A DNA stretch of 32,518 nucleotides from an uncultured Dorea sp. (GTDB lineage: Bacteria > Bacillota > Clostridia > Lachnospirales > Lachnospiraceae). Position 1 is the stretch's first letter; each line of letters opens with the position of its first letter. Positions 23,248 through 32,156 of this stretch are shown in pieces. Position numbers and translations under genes: made by a program. The notes below the pieces were generated by a model that saw only the letters and a program-made list of their open reading frames with translations, did not search any database and was not told the DNA's origin. The stretch lies in NCBI GenBank assembly GCA_934295165.1, contig CAKRAT010000020.1:1-32518 (forward strand). The letters run 5' to 3'.

Positions 23248-24591
23248 TCATTCCTTTTTTCTATCGCTTAATTCACTCCACAACTCACGTTTCAGCAACA
23301 GAACCGCCATTAATCCTGTCAGGAAATCAGAGACAGCCTGCGCAATCAGCACACCATGATATCCGATCATATGAGACGCAATAACGATCACAATTCCATA
23401 GATCACACCCTGACGGCTGACCGATAATAAGAATGCACCCATTGCTTTTCCGGCCGACTGAAATACACAGGTCGTAACCAGAACGACCGCCATGAACACC
23501 ATCCCTGCCTGCTGCAGGCGCAGCATCAGCACACCCGAATCGACAATCTCCGATGTCTTCATAAATACGCTGATCAACGGTCTTGCACCTGCCGATAAAA
23601 TCACTGCCAGTACAACAGCCAGACCACATTCGAACTTGTAGCAGAATGAAAGGATTTCCCGCAGACGTTTCTTATTTCTCGCTCCATAATTATACCCTAC
23701 CAGTGGCTGGCATCCGAAAGCAAATCCAACCAGAATCAATGCCGCGATCATATTAACCTTCATCACGATACCCATTGCCGCAACTTTATTATTTCCATAC
23801 ACCAGCAGGCTTCTATTGGTAATGGTAACTGCAAAGCTCTGCATGAAGTTCGTGATCGAAGCCGGAATTCCAATTGCCAGAATCTGGCGGAACTCTTGTG
23901 TGTTAATATGCATATGTCCGGGATCAATCGACAGCTTTTTACTCTTTTTCAAATATACCCACACATAATATGCATCTGTAGCAATATATCCGATGATCGT
24001 TGCAATCGCAGCTCCGCCTGCTCCCATCCCTAAAACTGAGATAAAAACCGGATCTAATATAATATTTACGACCGCTCCAAGTACAGAACCTGCCATAGAA
24101 GCCTTCGAGAAACCTTCCGACCGAAGCTGGTTATTCGGTGTAAATGATACAATGATAAACACAGAACCAAGTACCAGATTCGTATAATACTGTGATGCAT
24201 ACTTGTAGGTATCAGCATCTGCACCTAATAAATGTAACATTGGTGTACGAAAGATCAGAAGCAGTACTGTTACGATCACTCCGCAGATAATTGCTCCGTA
24301 AAAGCAGAAAGAGCTGATCCGCTTTGCATCCTCGTCTTTTCTCTGCCCGAATAATCTTGCGATCACGGAACTTCCACCCAATCCAAAGATGTCTCCGAGT
24401 GCGATCATTGCCGTGAACATCGGTGCTCCGAGTGACACACCTGCCACCAGATTCGTATTTCCCGTTCTTGCAATGAAGAATGTATCTACCATATTATAGA
24501 CCAGTGAAATTACCATACTGAATACAAGCGGTAATGCCATATTAAAATATGCCTTATGTACCGGTGCCTTTTCAAAAAGTTCGTTTTCCAT
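23248..24591 (-). CDS. MATE family transporter (second copy)
   Basis: The 447-residue protein has about 12 membrane segments and MATE signatures (YNMVDTFFIARTGNTNLVAGVSLG near the start, FGCQPLVGYNYGARNKKRLRE in the second half). It is only distantly similar to the MATE protein at 2111-3457, so it is not a local duplication. The class probably exports drugs or metabolites using an ion gradient. GGAGG lies about 12 bp before ATG 24591. It is followed by the ybaK-type gene on the same strand. No linked regulator is visible. Confidence 0.92.
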   Translation of the reverse strand: MENELFEKAPVHKAYFNMALPLVFSMVISLVYNMVDTFFIARTGNTNLVAGVSLGAPMFTAMIALGDIFGLGGSSVIARLFGQRKDEDAKRISSFCFYGAIICGVIVTVLLLIFRTPMLHLLGADADTYKYASQYYTNLVLGSVFIIVSFTPNNQLRSEGFSKASMAGSVLGAVVNIILDPVFISVLGMGAGGAAIATIIGYIATDAYYVWVYLKKSKKLSIDPGHMHINTQEFRQILAIGIPASITNFMQSFAVTITNRSLLVYGNNKVAAMGIVMKVNMIAALILVGFAFGCQPLVGYNYGARNKKRLREILSFCYKFECGLAVVLAVILSAGARPLISVFMKTSEIVDSGVLMLRLQQAGMVFMAVVLVTTCVFQSAGKAMGAFLLSVSRQGVIYGIVIVIASHMIGYHGVLIAQAVSDFLTGLMAVLLLKRELWSELSDRKKE

Positions 24592-24637
24592 ATTATCTGT
24601 AAACCTCCACTATTATTTCATATGAAATGTTCAATTT

Positions 24638-25082
24638 CTAAACTGTTGTTTTATGAACTGTATCGGTTATTTTACAACAAACTTTCTGTTTTGTCGCAGG
24701 GATATTTTTATATTTTGTTGTATGTTTTTTCATTTTCTTCTGTAATACGATCAGTCCCAGCAGGATCAACAGTGCTCCTGCCACAGATACGAACGTCATC
24801 TTCTCATGCAGGATCACAACAGACGCTACAACCGTCACGACTGGTGACACATAAATATATACACTCGTCTTGATCGCACCGATCCATTTCGTTGACAGAT
24901 TCCATAAAAACCGATTCTCCTGGCCACTGCTGCTGTCGGGTAGTCCCATTCACCGATTTTCTTGATGATTGTGGAATAGAATCCTCACGATCACAGCAAA
25001 AAAATAGTGCACACGCTACAATAATTCTAATATCCGACGCATAGCTCATCGTAAATGCCGTATTCTCCAGCATAAAATATAA
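24638..25082 (-). pseudogene. Degraded EamA/DMT-family permease
   Basis: Three frames on the minus strand carry pieces of one EamA permease. YFMLENTAFTMSYASDIRIIVA lies at about 24999-25082, EWDYPTAAVARRIGFYG in a second frame near 24910-24970, and the C-terminal repeat KWIGAIKTSVYIYVSPVVTV plus LHEKMTFVSVAGALLILLGLIVLQKK in a third at 24638-24910. An intact member has about 300 residues; here the N-terminus and part of the middle are missing and at least two frameshifts are needed. The C-terminal portion is still open to a stop codon. It is a decayed drug/metabolite exporter, not a functional gene. Confidence 0.75.
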
Positions 25083-25141
25083 TACAATACATGCCCTGTA
25101 ATCTGTTTCTTCTCTTCTTTCGTAAAAAAGGGCAACAAAAA

Positions 25142-25212
25142 AGCGGGTGATGGGAATCGAACCCACGTATCCAGCTTGGAAGGCTGGTGTTCTACCATTG
25201 AACTACACCCGC
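25142..25212 (-). tRNA. tRNA-Gly (anticodon UCC)
   Basis: The 71-nt minus-strand sequence folds as a cloverleaf: GCGGGTG acceptor stem pairing with CACCCGC, D arm GTTC...GAAC, anticodon stem CCAGC/GCTGG with loop CTTCCAA (anticodon UCC), and T loop GGTTCGATTCC. The CCA end is not encoded. A T6 run follows directly, which can end transcription. Confidence 0.97.
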
Positions 25213-25229
25213 ATCAACAATGCTCATTT

Positions 25230-25258
25230 ATAATAGCATGGAATTTTGTAAAATGCAA
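25230..25258 (-). promoter_or_regulatory. tRNA-Gly promoter
   Basis: On the minus strand TTGCAT (25253-25258) and TATTAT (25230-25235) are 17 bp apart, about 10 bp upstream of a plausible start of the tRNA precursor. The rest of the gap to 25434 is AT-rich and holds a TATAAT (near 25387) suited to the divergent pdxK-type gene, without a clear -35. Confidence 0.7.
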
Positions 25259-25434
25259 GTACTTTTTAAATTTTTTTGTTTTTTCATTTTTTATTATTTT
25301 TCTTTGACAAATTAAAGTACGCACAAAAATTCTGTGGCTTGGAATCCTTTCCTGTTTCTGGACTTTTCTTTCATATTTTCACAATGCTATAATGATTATA
25401 TGACATTTATAAATCAAGAATTGAGGACTCACAT

Positions 25435-26337
25435 ATGACAAAAAAAATCGCTGTAATCAATGATCTGTCCGGACTTGGGCGCTGTTCCCTGACTGCTGCC
25501 ATCTCCGTATTATCCGCTATGGGTGTACAACCATGTCCGCTCCCGACCGCTATTTTAAGTTCCCAGACAGAATATCCAAGCTATTACTGTTATGATTTTA
25601 CAGATAAGATGGAATATTTCCGGCAGGAATGGCAGAAACTGGGCACTACATTTTCCGGAATCTATACCGGATATACAGCAAGTGTGGAACAGATCCGGCA
25701 GATTTTCCGATTTCTGGATACTTTCCAGACAGAAGACACCTTCCTTCTGGTCGATCCTGTTATGGGGGATGACGGGGTTACTTATGATATGTACACTCCC
25801 GAACTTCTGGATGGCATGAAGCGGTTGGTGAACCGTGCAGATGTTATCACTCCGAATCTCACGGAATTCTGTCTGCTGACGGATACGAATTATTCAGACT
25901 TTCAAAATCCCGGGCTTTCTATCCAGGAGATGATTTCCAGATTACAGACAGCCGGGCAGGCTTTATTACACCGCTTTGACAGTCCGGATCACTCTGGTTC
26001 AGATATGGTTACCAGATCCAGGGCAAGAAAGGTGATCATCACAGGTATTCATTTTACCAGTGAGCTTGGACTAAACAAAATCGGCAATCTTCTGTTAGAT
26101 GGAGATTCTACATATCTGTCATCTTTTCCTTGCTGTAAAGGCAGCTATTCCGGTACCGGAGATCTGTTCGCTTCCTGCATTACCGGCGGGCTTGCAAAAG
26201 GGACAGAACTTACGGAAGTGATCGAAATGGCCGGAGGATTTCTCGAAAAAGCCCTGATTGATTCTGCTAATGAGAATGTTCCTGTAAACGAAGGTATTAA
26301 TTTTGAAAAGTTTTTGCATCTTCTTATTCCAACTTAG
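25435..26337 (+). CDS. pdxK: Pyridoxamine/pyridoxal kinase (PdxY/PdxK type)
   Basis: The 300-residue ribokinase-fold enzyme phosphorylates pyridoxal, pyridoxamine or pyridoxine with ATP in B6 salvage. It opens with KKIAVINDLSGLGRCSLTAA, the substrate-binding start of the family, and carries LVDPVMGDDGVTYD (ATP/Mg site), ITPNLTEFCLLT, and the anion-hole motif YSGTGDLFASCITGG with catalytic aspartate in GTGD. GAGG upstream supports ATG 25435. It appears to be a single-gene unit ending at a bidirectional terminator. The family also includes hydroxymethylpyrimidine kinases, but the N-terminus favours B6 vitamers. Confidence 0.9.
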   Translation: MTKKIAVINDLSGLGRCSLTAAISVLSAMGVQPCPLPTAILSSQTEYPSYYCYDFTDKMEYFRQEWQKLGTTFSGIYTGYTASVEQIRQIFRFLDTFQTEDTFLLVDPVMGDDGVTYDMYTPELLDGMKRLVNRADVITPNLTEFCLLTDTNYSDFQNPGLSIQEMISRLQTAGQALLHRFDSPDHSGSDMVTRSRARKVIITGIHFTSELGLNKIGNLLLDGDSTYLSSFPCCKGSYSGTGDLFASCITGGLAKGTELTEVIEMAGGFLEKALIDSANENVPVNEGINFEKFLHLLIPT

Positions 26338-26344
26338 GTAATAT

Positions 26345-26412
26345 AAAAAACGCCACATATCCCAGATGGAGTTTCTTTCTTCCGAAATTCCGTCCGTGAT
26401 ATGTGGTTTTTT
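26345..26412. terminator. Bidirectional terminator between pdxK and scrB
   Basis: CCACATATC (26353-26361) and GATATGTGG (26398-26406) form a 9-bp stem. It is flanked by A6 (26345-26350) and T6 (26407-26412), so it can terminate both the rightward pdxK-type and the leftward sucrose transcripts. Confidence 0.85.
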
Positions 26413-26478
26413 ATATCAGTTATATTCTAACTTTTATTATATATTTTTCCAGTTCGGCGACAGTTATGTGATTTCTTA

Positions 26479-27909
26479 TTATCTGATTTCCGACATTGTA
26501 ATTTTCGCATCTTTTGCTTCTGCCTGTACCTTATACTCTTTCGGATAATATCTTGTCGAGAATACATACTCTCCATCATTTATAAATACTTCCACCGAAG
26601 ATTTATCAGCCAGAATCTTCAGATTCTTCACTTCGTCCACTTCCACATAGCGCATGCTTCGTCCGGCAGATACTGAAGTCTTGTCCTGACTTGTAAAATA
26701 CATCCGAAATCTTCCGTCAGCGTAATCCAGAATCAGTTCATCTGAAAGGATTACTTTAAAGTGATTTTCTGTGATATCCGTAATCTCCAGTTCATATACC
26801 GGATAACCGTCGCCGGCAAGCATACCCTTTACATCACTTACCAGATGTTTCTTCTCGTCCAGTTCGCGGACCGGACGCTGGCAGATTTTACCGTCTTTTT
26901 CAAAGATTTCTCTCGGGAATGTAAAGCAGTGCTGCCATCCTGTCTGGATTGTCGGATTCGTATACTCTTCACAGTCCGGCATTCCCATCCAGCTGATGTG
27001 GATTCTTCTTCCATCTTCTGTCCCGAAACTCTGCGGTGCATAATAATCGAATCCATAATCCCATAAGTAATATTCTGAAAGCTTATATTCGCCGAGAATA
27101 TCTCCTTCTATCTCAAAGTATCCGGACTGGTATACATTACGGTCATCCCAGACACCGCCTTCCAGTCCCTGCACAGATGTAGACAGGAGCTTCTTATTAC
27201 CAATCTCGAAATAATCCGGGCACTCCCACATATAACCGAATGGCTTTTCCGATTCTACACGGCTTCTGAATTTCCAGTTTACTTTATCCTGAGATTCGAA
27301 TACAAGTACCTGACCTACATCTTCATTGGTTCTTGCCCCCTGTACCATATAGTATGTATCATTTTCTTTCCATACCTTCGGATCTCTTACATGACAGGTC
27401 AGATCATTCGGATAATCGGAATTTCGCATCAGTTCTTTTTTCTTGCCGAAGGTCTTGCCGTCTTCTGTTACAATCAGAACTGTATTTCCTTCACGCCCTG
27501 TGCGGATGTAATCATAATCGCCGTCTTCCAGTTTGACATTTCCTGTATAATACAGATACATTTTTCCATCTTCGATAAATGCTGATCCGGAATATACCCC
27601 GTGGCAGTCGAACGGCTGATCCGGATAAAGTGCTGTACCCTGATATTCCCAGTCGATCATGTTCGTACTGGTATAGTGACCCCACATCTTCACACCGCCT
27701 TCTGCATTAAATGGTGAATACTGGAAAAATGCGTGATAAATTCCCTGAAACTGACAGAGCCCGTTCGGATCGTTCAGCCAGCCGACTGGCGGCATCAGAT
27801 GCAGATGTTCGCGGTATTTCCTGTCTGTTACGGATAACTCTTCTCTGGCTTTCTGATTCTGTTCTGCTGTCTCTACTAATTTTATAAGATCTCTTGTTAA
27901 TGCATTCAT
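26479..27909 (-). CDS. scrB: Sucrose-6-phosphate hydrolase (GH32)
   Basis: The 476-residue cytoplasmic invertase cleaves sucrose-6-phosphate from the PTS to glucose-6-phosphate and fructose. All three GH32 catalytic motifs are intact: WLNDPNG with nucleophile D47, RDP (175-177) as transition-state stabiliser, and WECPDYF with acid/base E229. A five-bladed propeller (about 30-340) and C-terminal beta sandwich are implied by length. There is no signal peptide. The open frame extends to 28026, but similarity starts at MNALTRDLIK, and the ATG at 27909 has GGAG and AGGA upstream. It lies 150 bp downstream of scrA on the same strand. Confidence 0.93.
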   Translation of the reverse strand: MNALTRDLIKLVETAEQNQKAREELSVTDRKYREHLHLMPPVGWLNDPNGLCQFQGIYHAFFQYSPFNAEGGVKMWGHYTSTNMIDWEYQGTALYPDQPFDCHGVYSGSAFIEDGKMYLYYTGNVKLEDGDYDYIRTGREGNTVLIVTEDGKTFGKKKELMRNSDYPNDLTCHVRDPKVWKENDTYYMVQGARTNEDVGQVLVFESQDKVNWKFRSRVESEKPFGYMWECPDYFEIGNKKLLSTSVQGLEGGVWDDRNVYQSGYFEIEGDILGEYKLSEYYLWDYGFDYYAPQSFGTEDGRRIHISWMGMPDCEEYTNPTIQTGWQHCFTFPREIFEKDGKICQRPVRELDEKKHLVSDVKGMLAGDGYPVYELEITDITENHFKVILSDELILDYADGRFRMYFTSQDKTSVSAGRSMRYVEVDEVKNLKILADKSSVEVFINDGEYVFSTRYYPKEYKVQAEAKDAKITMSEIR

Positions 27910-28011
27910 AATCCTATCGTCTCCATCTATATTATTATGTTTTTTGCTGCCTCTTCCTATTGATGACTCATATTGTTCTGCCGCTGTGCAGCTTTGGCAT
28001 CTTATAATTAT

Positions 28012-28040
28012 GGACTGGAAGTTCATGTTGCTTCCAGCCC
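28012..28040 (-). repeat. Hairpin between scrA and scrB
   Basis: GGACTGGAAG (28012-28021) and CTTCCAGCCC (28031-28040) pair over 10 bp with one G-U, around a 9-nt loop, about 20 bp after the scrA stop. No T-run follows, so it may adjust the ratio of scrA to scrB mRNA rather than end transcription fully. Confidence 0.45.
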
Positions 28041-28059
28041 CATTTCTTGTTACCGGCTA

Positions 28060-30015
28060 TTATTTTGTAAGTGTCATAACTTTACTTGTTGTCTTTACCT
28101 CTGAAGGCTCTGATTTTTCTACATTTGCAAATTCATCTGTATTCGTCAGAATCATCATGGTTGCTGCCTGATATCCTGCATTCTTGATTGCCTCCAGGTC
28201 TGCTTCTACCAGAACGTCACCGGCATATACTTTTGCGCCATCAGAAACTTTCTTTGTAAATCCTTTTCCATCCATTTTCACAGTGTCAATACCGATATGG
28301 ATCAGAAGTTCGCCGCCTGCCTCTGTTGTGATACATACGGCATGGCCTGTTTCGAAGATATTGGAAACTTCTCCATCACACGGTGCTACAATCTTGCCAT
28401 CCGCAGGTTCTACTGCAACGGTTGTTCCAAGCATCTCAGATGCAAATGTCTCATCTGCAACTTCGGATAATGGAATCTGTGTTCCGTTTACCGGACTTGT
28501 TAATATCTCTTCTGTTACTTTATCTGATGCAGCATCTGCCTTCTCCTCTGATTTATTGTTGTCTGCTGTTTCGATATTTTTTACGGCTTCTGCTGTTCCT
28601 GATGTCTTCGTTGCATCTGCTGCCTCTGCCTTTGGTTCTGCATCCTTGTAGATTACAAATGAGATTGCAAATGCAACGCCAACTGCGATCACCATCTCGA
28701 TCAGGTACTGAAGCGGCTGGTTCAGGCAAAGCAGGATTCCGAAGATACCCGTTACACCAGTTCCCTTGGCTCCAAGGTGCACCAATGAGGCGTATAATGC
28801 GCCACATCCTCCACCGATACATCCGGCGATGAATGGTTTGAAGAATCTTAAGTTTACACCAAAGATTGCAGGCTCTGTGATTCCCATGAATGCACTGAGT
28901 GATGATGGAAGTGCCAGAGATTTGATCTTCTTATCTTTTGATTTGATACCTACTGCGAGTGCTGCAGCTCCCTGAGCTACGTTAGCTGCACTTGCAAGCG
29001 GAAGCCAGTATGTAACGCCGTATTTCGCAAGCTGTCCGATGTCGATTGCTGTATACATCTGATGGATACCGGTTACTACGGTTGGTGCGTACAGACTTCC
29101 CATGATAAGACTTCCGATTCCAAGAGGCAGTGTTAACATCCACTGAATTGCCCCGAGGATTGCATTTTCAGCCCATACAAAGATCGGACCTACGATTGAT
29201 AATGTAAGGTAACCTGTTACGAATACGCTGACCAGAGGTGTCACGAATAAGTCAAGAACTTCCGGTACAATCTTATGTAACTTCTTTTCGATCACTGCCA
29301 GGATCCATACAGCGATGATAACCGGGATGACATGTCCCTGATATCCGACCATGTCGATCTTAAACAGTCCGAAGAATACGCTCTGTGTCTGCTGTACACC
29401 TTCCGTTGCTACGGTGTAAGCATTCTGCAGTGACGGATGAATCATGATCATACCGATAACTGCGCCAAGATACTGATTTGCACCGAAGGCTTTCGCTGCT
29501 GAAAATGCGATCAGAATCTGCAAAAATGTGTATGCTATGTTACTGAACAGATTCGCAAATACATAGATCGAACTGTGTGTATTAATATGGAGGAATCCGT
29601 TGCTGTTCATAAAATCAAGTGAGTTCATGATTCCCATTAAGAAACCGCTGGCTACGATGGCCGGAATGATCGGTACAAAGATATCACCAAGAAGCTTGAT
29701 CGCACGCATGAACCAGTTCTGCTTCTCTGCGGCTGCCTCTTTCGCCTCTGCTTTTGAGCTTGCCGTGATACCTGCAATGTCGATGAACTCGGCAAATACT
29801 TTATTTACTGTACCTGTTCCAAGGATAATCTGAAGCTGTCCCGATGCCTCGAAGACCCCTTTTACCCCGTCAATATTTTCAAGTGCTTCTTTACTTACTT
29901 TCTTATTGTCTGCAATGACAAGACGCAGTCTCGTTGCACAATGTGCTGCAGATGCAATGTTCTTACTTCCACCGACATGATCCAGGATATCCTGTGCGGT
30001 CTTTCTGTAATCCAT
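28060..30015 (-). CDS. scrA: PTS beta-glucoside/sucrose-type EIIBCA permease
   Basis: The 651-residue membrane protein imports and phosphorylates its sugar with phosphate from HPr. Domains in order: EIIB (1-85, phospho-cysteine C26 in HCATRLRL), EIIC (about 105-455, ten or so membrane segments, with GITEPAIFGVNLRF typical of the class), an Ala/Lys/Glu-rich linker (about 460-515), and EIIA of the glucose-specific type (about 520-640; H558 and phospho-histidine H573 in LLIHIGIDTV). Sucrose is the likely substrate because a GH32 sucrose-6-phosphate hydrolase follows and a LacI-type regulator precedes; trehalose or beta-glucosides are less likely. A cre site and a promoter inside a terminator lie upstream. 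Confidence 0.9.
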   Translation of the reverse strand: MDYRKTAQDILDHVGGSKNIASAAHCATRLRLVIADNKKVSKEALENIDGVKGVFEASGQLQIILGTGTVNKVFAEFIDIAGITASSKAEAKEAAAEKQNWFMRAIKLLGDIFVPIIPAIVASGFLMGIMNSLDFMNSNGFLHINTHSSIYVFANLFSNIAYTFLQILIAFSAAKAFGANQYLGAVIGMIMIHPSLQNAYTVATEGVQQTQSVFFGLFKIDMVGYQGHVIPVIIAVWILAVIEKKLHKIVPEVLDLFVTPLVSVFVTGYLTLSIVGPIFVWAENAILGAIQWMLTLPLGIGSLIMGSLYAPTVVTGIHQMYTAIDIGQLAKYGVTYWLPLASAANVAQGAAALAVGIKSKDKKIKSLALPSSLSAFMGITEPAIFGVNLRFFKPFIAGCIGGGCGALYASLVHLGAKGTGVTGIFGILLCLNQPLQYLIEMVIAVGVAFAISFVIYKDAEPKAEAADATKTSGTAEAVKNIETADNNKSEEKADAASDKVTEEILTSPVNGTQIPLSEVADETFASEMLGTTVAVEPADGKIVAPCDGEVSNIFETGHAVCITTEAGGELLIHIGIDTVKMDGKGFTKKVSDGAKVYAGDVLVEADLEAIKNAGYQAATMMILTNTDEFANVEKSEPSEVKTTSKVMTLTK

Positions 30016-30040
30016 AATAACTCTCCTTCCTCGTTCTATA

Positions 30041-30054
30041 TGTAATCGTTTTCA
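30041..30054 (-). promoter_or_regulatory. cre site (CcpA box) downstream of the scrA promoter
   Basis: TGTAATCGTTTTCA matches the catabolite-responsive element consensus TGWAANCGNTNWCA at every defined base. It lies 26 bp before the scrA ATG and about 8-20 bp after the predicted transcription start, where bound CcpA would block elongation. The LacI-type regulator next door might use the same or an overlapping site. Confidence 0.75.
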
Positions 30055-30068
30055 CATTTTGTAATTTT

Positions 30069-30097
30069 ATAATAAGAAAAAAAATGCCATTTGTAAA
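30069..30097 (-). promoter_or_regulatory. scrA promoter nested in the scrR terminator
   Basis: On the minus strand TTTACA (30092-30097) and TATTAT (30069-30074) are 17 bp apart. The -35 hexamer sits in the loop of the terminator hairpin, and the terminator's T-run is the promoter spacer. The start would be near 30062. Confidence 0.6.
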
Positions 30098-30108
30098 GAT
30101 GGCATTTT
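30077..30108 (-). terminator. Terminator of scrR
   Basis: AAAATGCCAT (30081-30090) and ATGGCATTTT (30099-30108) form a perfect 10-bp stem with an 8-nt loop, followed on the minus strand by T8 (30077-30084). It lies between scrR and scrA and separates their transcripts. Confidence 0.9.
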
Positions 30109-30218
30109 TACTGATATTTCATATTCATTTTTGTGCGTATTGCACGAATTTAGTTGTTTTTGACCGATTTCGAATTTATTTACACGTATTATACACTGAT
30201 TTTCTACTCCGGCAACTC

Positions 30219-31268
30219 TTATTCTTCTATATTTCCTTCCGGATCATCAATTTCAGCAAGCCGAAATCCAAGCTTGATCTCTACCGGAATATTTTCGCCC
30301 CGTTCTATCACATCCAGCAAGAGTTCTGCCCCTCTGATACCACTGGTTTTAAAACCGAAATGTACAGTTGGAATTCCACCGGTCACTGCCTTTAAAAGCT
30401 GATTATCACCAAATCCCGTAACCTGGATTGCTGTATTTTCCAATATGTATCGGAATCTGGAACCTGTATCTTCCACATTCTTCGGGATCCGGTTTCCTAC
30501 ATAAGTGTGAATCGCTTCAATTGCTCCGGCCGCAATCGTATCTGTGGCGCACGATATGATATCGATGTCATGTTTTTCATTCAACAATTCCAGAACTTTC
30601 TCGTATCCGGACTCTGTGGTGAACTCTGCCACCTTATAATATCCATCTTTTAATTCCCGTCCCGACCTTTTCAGTCCTTCGCGGAATCCATCTTCTCTGG
30701 CTGCCCCGGCTGCCTTGTCTTCTCTGGATACTCCGATATACGCAATCTCTTTCCGGCTCTTTGCCGCAACCGCACGTCCTATTGCTTCTCCGGCACCGAA
30801 ATCATCATGATAAATGCAGTTCGCATATTTTATATGCTGTCCGATCACGACAACAGGAACTTTTGATTCTTTCAGAAACCGTCTGTGTTCTGCTGTGATC
30901 ATCGTACCCACAAGAATAATTCCGTCTACCGGATAATTCTCAAATAAGCGCATATATTCGATTTCTTTCGCCGGTGTATTATCCGTTCCCGCAAGCAGCA
31001 TCTGGTAATTTCTCTCTGAAAGGACTTTCTCTATCCCCGCCGTAACCCGGCTGATGGATTCAGAATTAATCTTAGGCACAACCACTCCGATCAGGCAGGC
31101 CTTCTTCGTCCGAAGCATACGTGCCTGCGCCGACGGCTGGTAGCCGGTCTCATCGATTACTCTCTTAATCTGTTCTTTCTTCTCGTCACTGACGTATCCA
31201 CCGTTCAGATATCTTGACACTGCTGCGCTGGATACTCCTGCCAGTTTTGCAATTTCTTTGATCGTCAT
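30219..31268 (-). CDS. scrR: LacI-family transcriptional regulator, probable sucrose repressor
   Basis: The 349-residue protein has the LacI HTH at the extreme N-terminus (TIKEIAKLAGVSSAAVSRYLNG, residues 2-23), a hinge helix (about 45-58, QPSAQARMLRTKK) and a periplasmic-binding-like core (about 60-335; LIGVVVPKINSESISRVTAGIE, VDGIILVGTM, VTGFGDNQL). It is directly upstream of scrA and scrB on the same strand, so it most likely senses sucrose, sucrose-6-phosphate or fructose and controls those genes. GGGAG precedes ATG 31268. It is 46 bp downstream of the 240-residue membrane protein gene with no clear promoter between them, so they may be cotranscribed. Confidence 0.88.
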   Translation of the reverse strand: MTIKEIAKLAGVSSAAVSRYLNGGYVSDEKKEQIKRVIDETGYQPSAQARMLRTKKACLIGVVVPKINSESISRVTAGIEKVLSERNYQMLLAGTDNTPAKEIEYMRLFENYPVDGIILVGTMITAEHRRFLKESKVPVVVIGQHIKYANCIYHDDFGAGEAIGRAVAAKSRKEIAYIGVSREDKAAGAAREDGFREGLKRSGRELKDGYYKVAEFTTESGYEKVLELLNEKHDIDIISCATDTIAAGAIEAIHTYVGNRIPKNVEDTGSRFRYILENTAIQVTGFGDNQLLKAVTGGIPTVHFGFKTSGIRGAELLLDVIERGENIPVEIKLGFRLAEIDDPEGNIEE

Positions 31269-31314
31269 ATAACATTTACTCCCTTTGTTATTCTGTACTT
31301 TAGAATCTTGCCTT

Positions 31315-32037
31315 CTATTTTTCCTGCATCAGATAATTTAAAAATGCTGCAATATTTTTCTTATGCTGTGCATTTGCTGCTACTGCAAATACCGGATGCT
31401 TTCCATAGCTGGTCATGTCCATATATTTCTCTGACCCCGACAGATTAATTCCGTACGGAAGTGATTCCCCTTTTGCAGTATCATCATCTTCCTGACTTTC
31501 ATCACCTGTATCTTTATAACCATTAGCATAGACATATAAGCTCTCATATCCACTCAGATCATTCTCCTTTGCAAACGTATCCACATTTTCAAAGTAACCA
31601 TACCCTGCCAGCTTTTTGAATGTCTTCTGATCTGCGATAATCACATCTACCTGCTTACTTTCCACATACACTTCCAGCCTGGCCAGTGCTTGATCCTTCA
31701 GATAAAAAGAATCGTCGATCTTCACGTTCTGGTGTCTGCCCTCTGCCTGACATATCTTTTCCAGTTCACTCGTCATATCCGAAAGTTCTTTGGCATCCAG
31801 CGATTCATCAATCACGGCTGCATATAAGACTGTTTCATCTTTTGGTTTAAAAAAATGCCATAACAAAAACATACTAATCCCGGCTATAATCACTATTACG
31901 ATTAATTTACCAAGATAGTAATCTAGAAAATATTGTATTCTTGCTTTTCCATCCATCTGTTTCCATTTCTCTTTTTCCGTCTTTTCTTCCCGTCTCTGAT
32001 AAATCTCTGCCTCGTCATCTAATACCGTCTTTTTCAT
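31315..32037 (-). CDS. Membrane-anchored extracytoplasmic protein of unknown function
   Basis: This 240-residue protein has a charged cytoplasmic N-terminus (about 1-42), one transmembrane helix (about 44-62, LIVIVIIAGISMFLLWHFF) and an outer domain of about 175 residues. The outer part has VDVIIADQKTFKKLAGYGYFENV and PVFAVAANAQHKKNIAAFLNYL, reminiscent of the second lobe of solute-binding proteins, where an aspartate-containing strand precedes a ligand-state helix. No catalytic motif is recognised. It could be a ligand sensor or a degenerate binding protein. It has its own promoter at 32099-32127 and is followed by scrR, which may be coincidental. The ribosome site is weak. Confidence 0.65.
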   Translation of the reverse strand: MKKTVLDDEAEIYQRREEKTEKEKWKQMDGKARIQYFLDYYLGKLIVIVIIAGISMFLLWHFFKPKDETVLYAAVIDESLDAKELSDMTSELEKICQAEGRHQNVKIDDSFYLKDQALARLEVYVESKQVDVIIADQKTFKKLAGYGYFENVDTFAKENDLSGYESLYVYANGYKDTGDESQEDDDTAKGESLPYGINLSGSEKYMDMTSYGKHPVFAVAANAQHKKNIAAFLNYLMQEK

Positions 32038-32098
32038 TTTTATCGCCCTGCTCTTTAATTATATCTTTCTTATCTTTACTTCTATCTATATAAACATC

Positions 32099-32127
32099 AT
32101 AATATCTGTTTTCCAGCTGACTTGCAA
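32099..32127 (-). promoter_or_regulatory. Promoter of the membrane-anchored protein gene
   Basis: On the minus strand TTGCAA (32122-32127) and TATTAT (32099-32104) are 17 bp apart, with the start expected near 32092 and a leader of about 55 nt. Confidence 0.6.
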
Positions 32128-32156
32128 GCCTTTGATATACACAATATGACAAATGA

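Noticed and set aside
24804..25166. 120-residue protein overlapping the tRNA-Gly end
   Set aside because: It mixes tRNA sequence, an EamA fragment and frameshifted sequence, so it is part of the pseudogene region.
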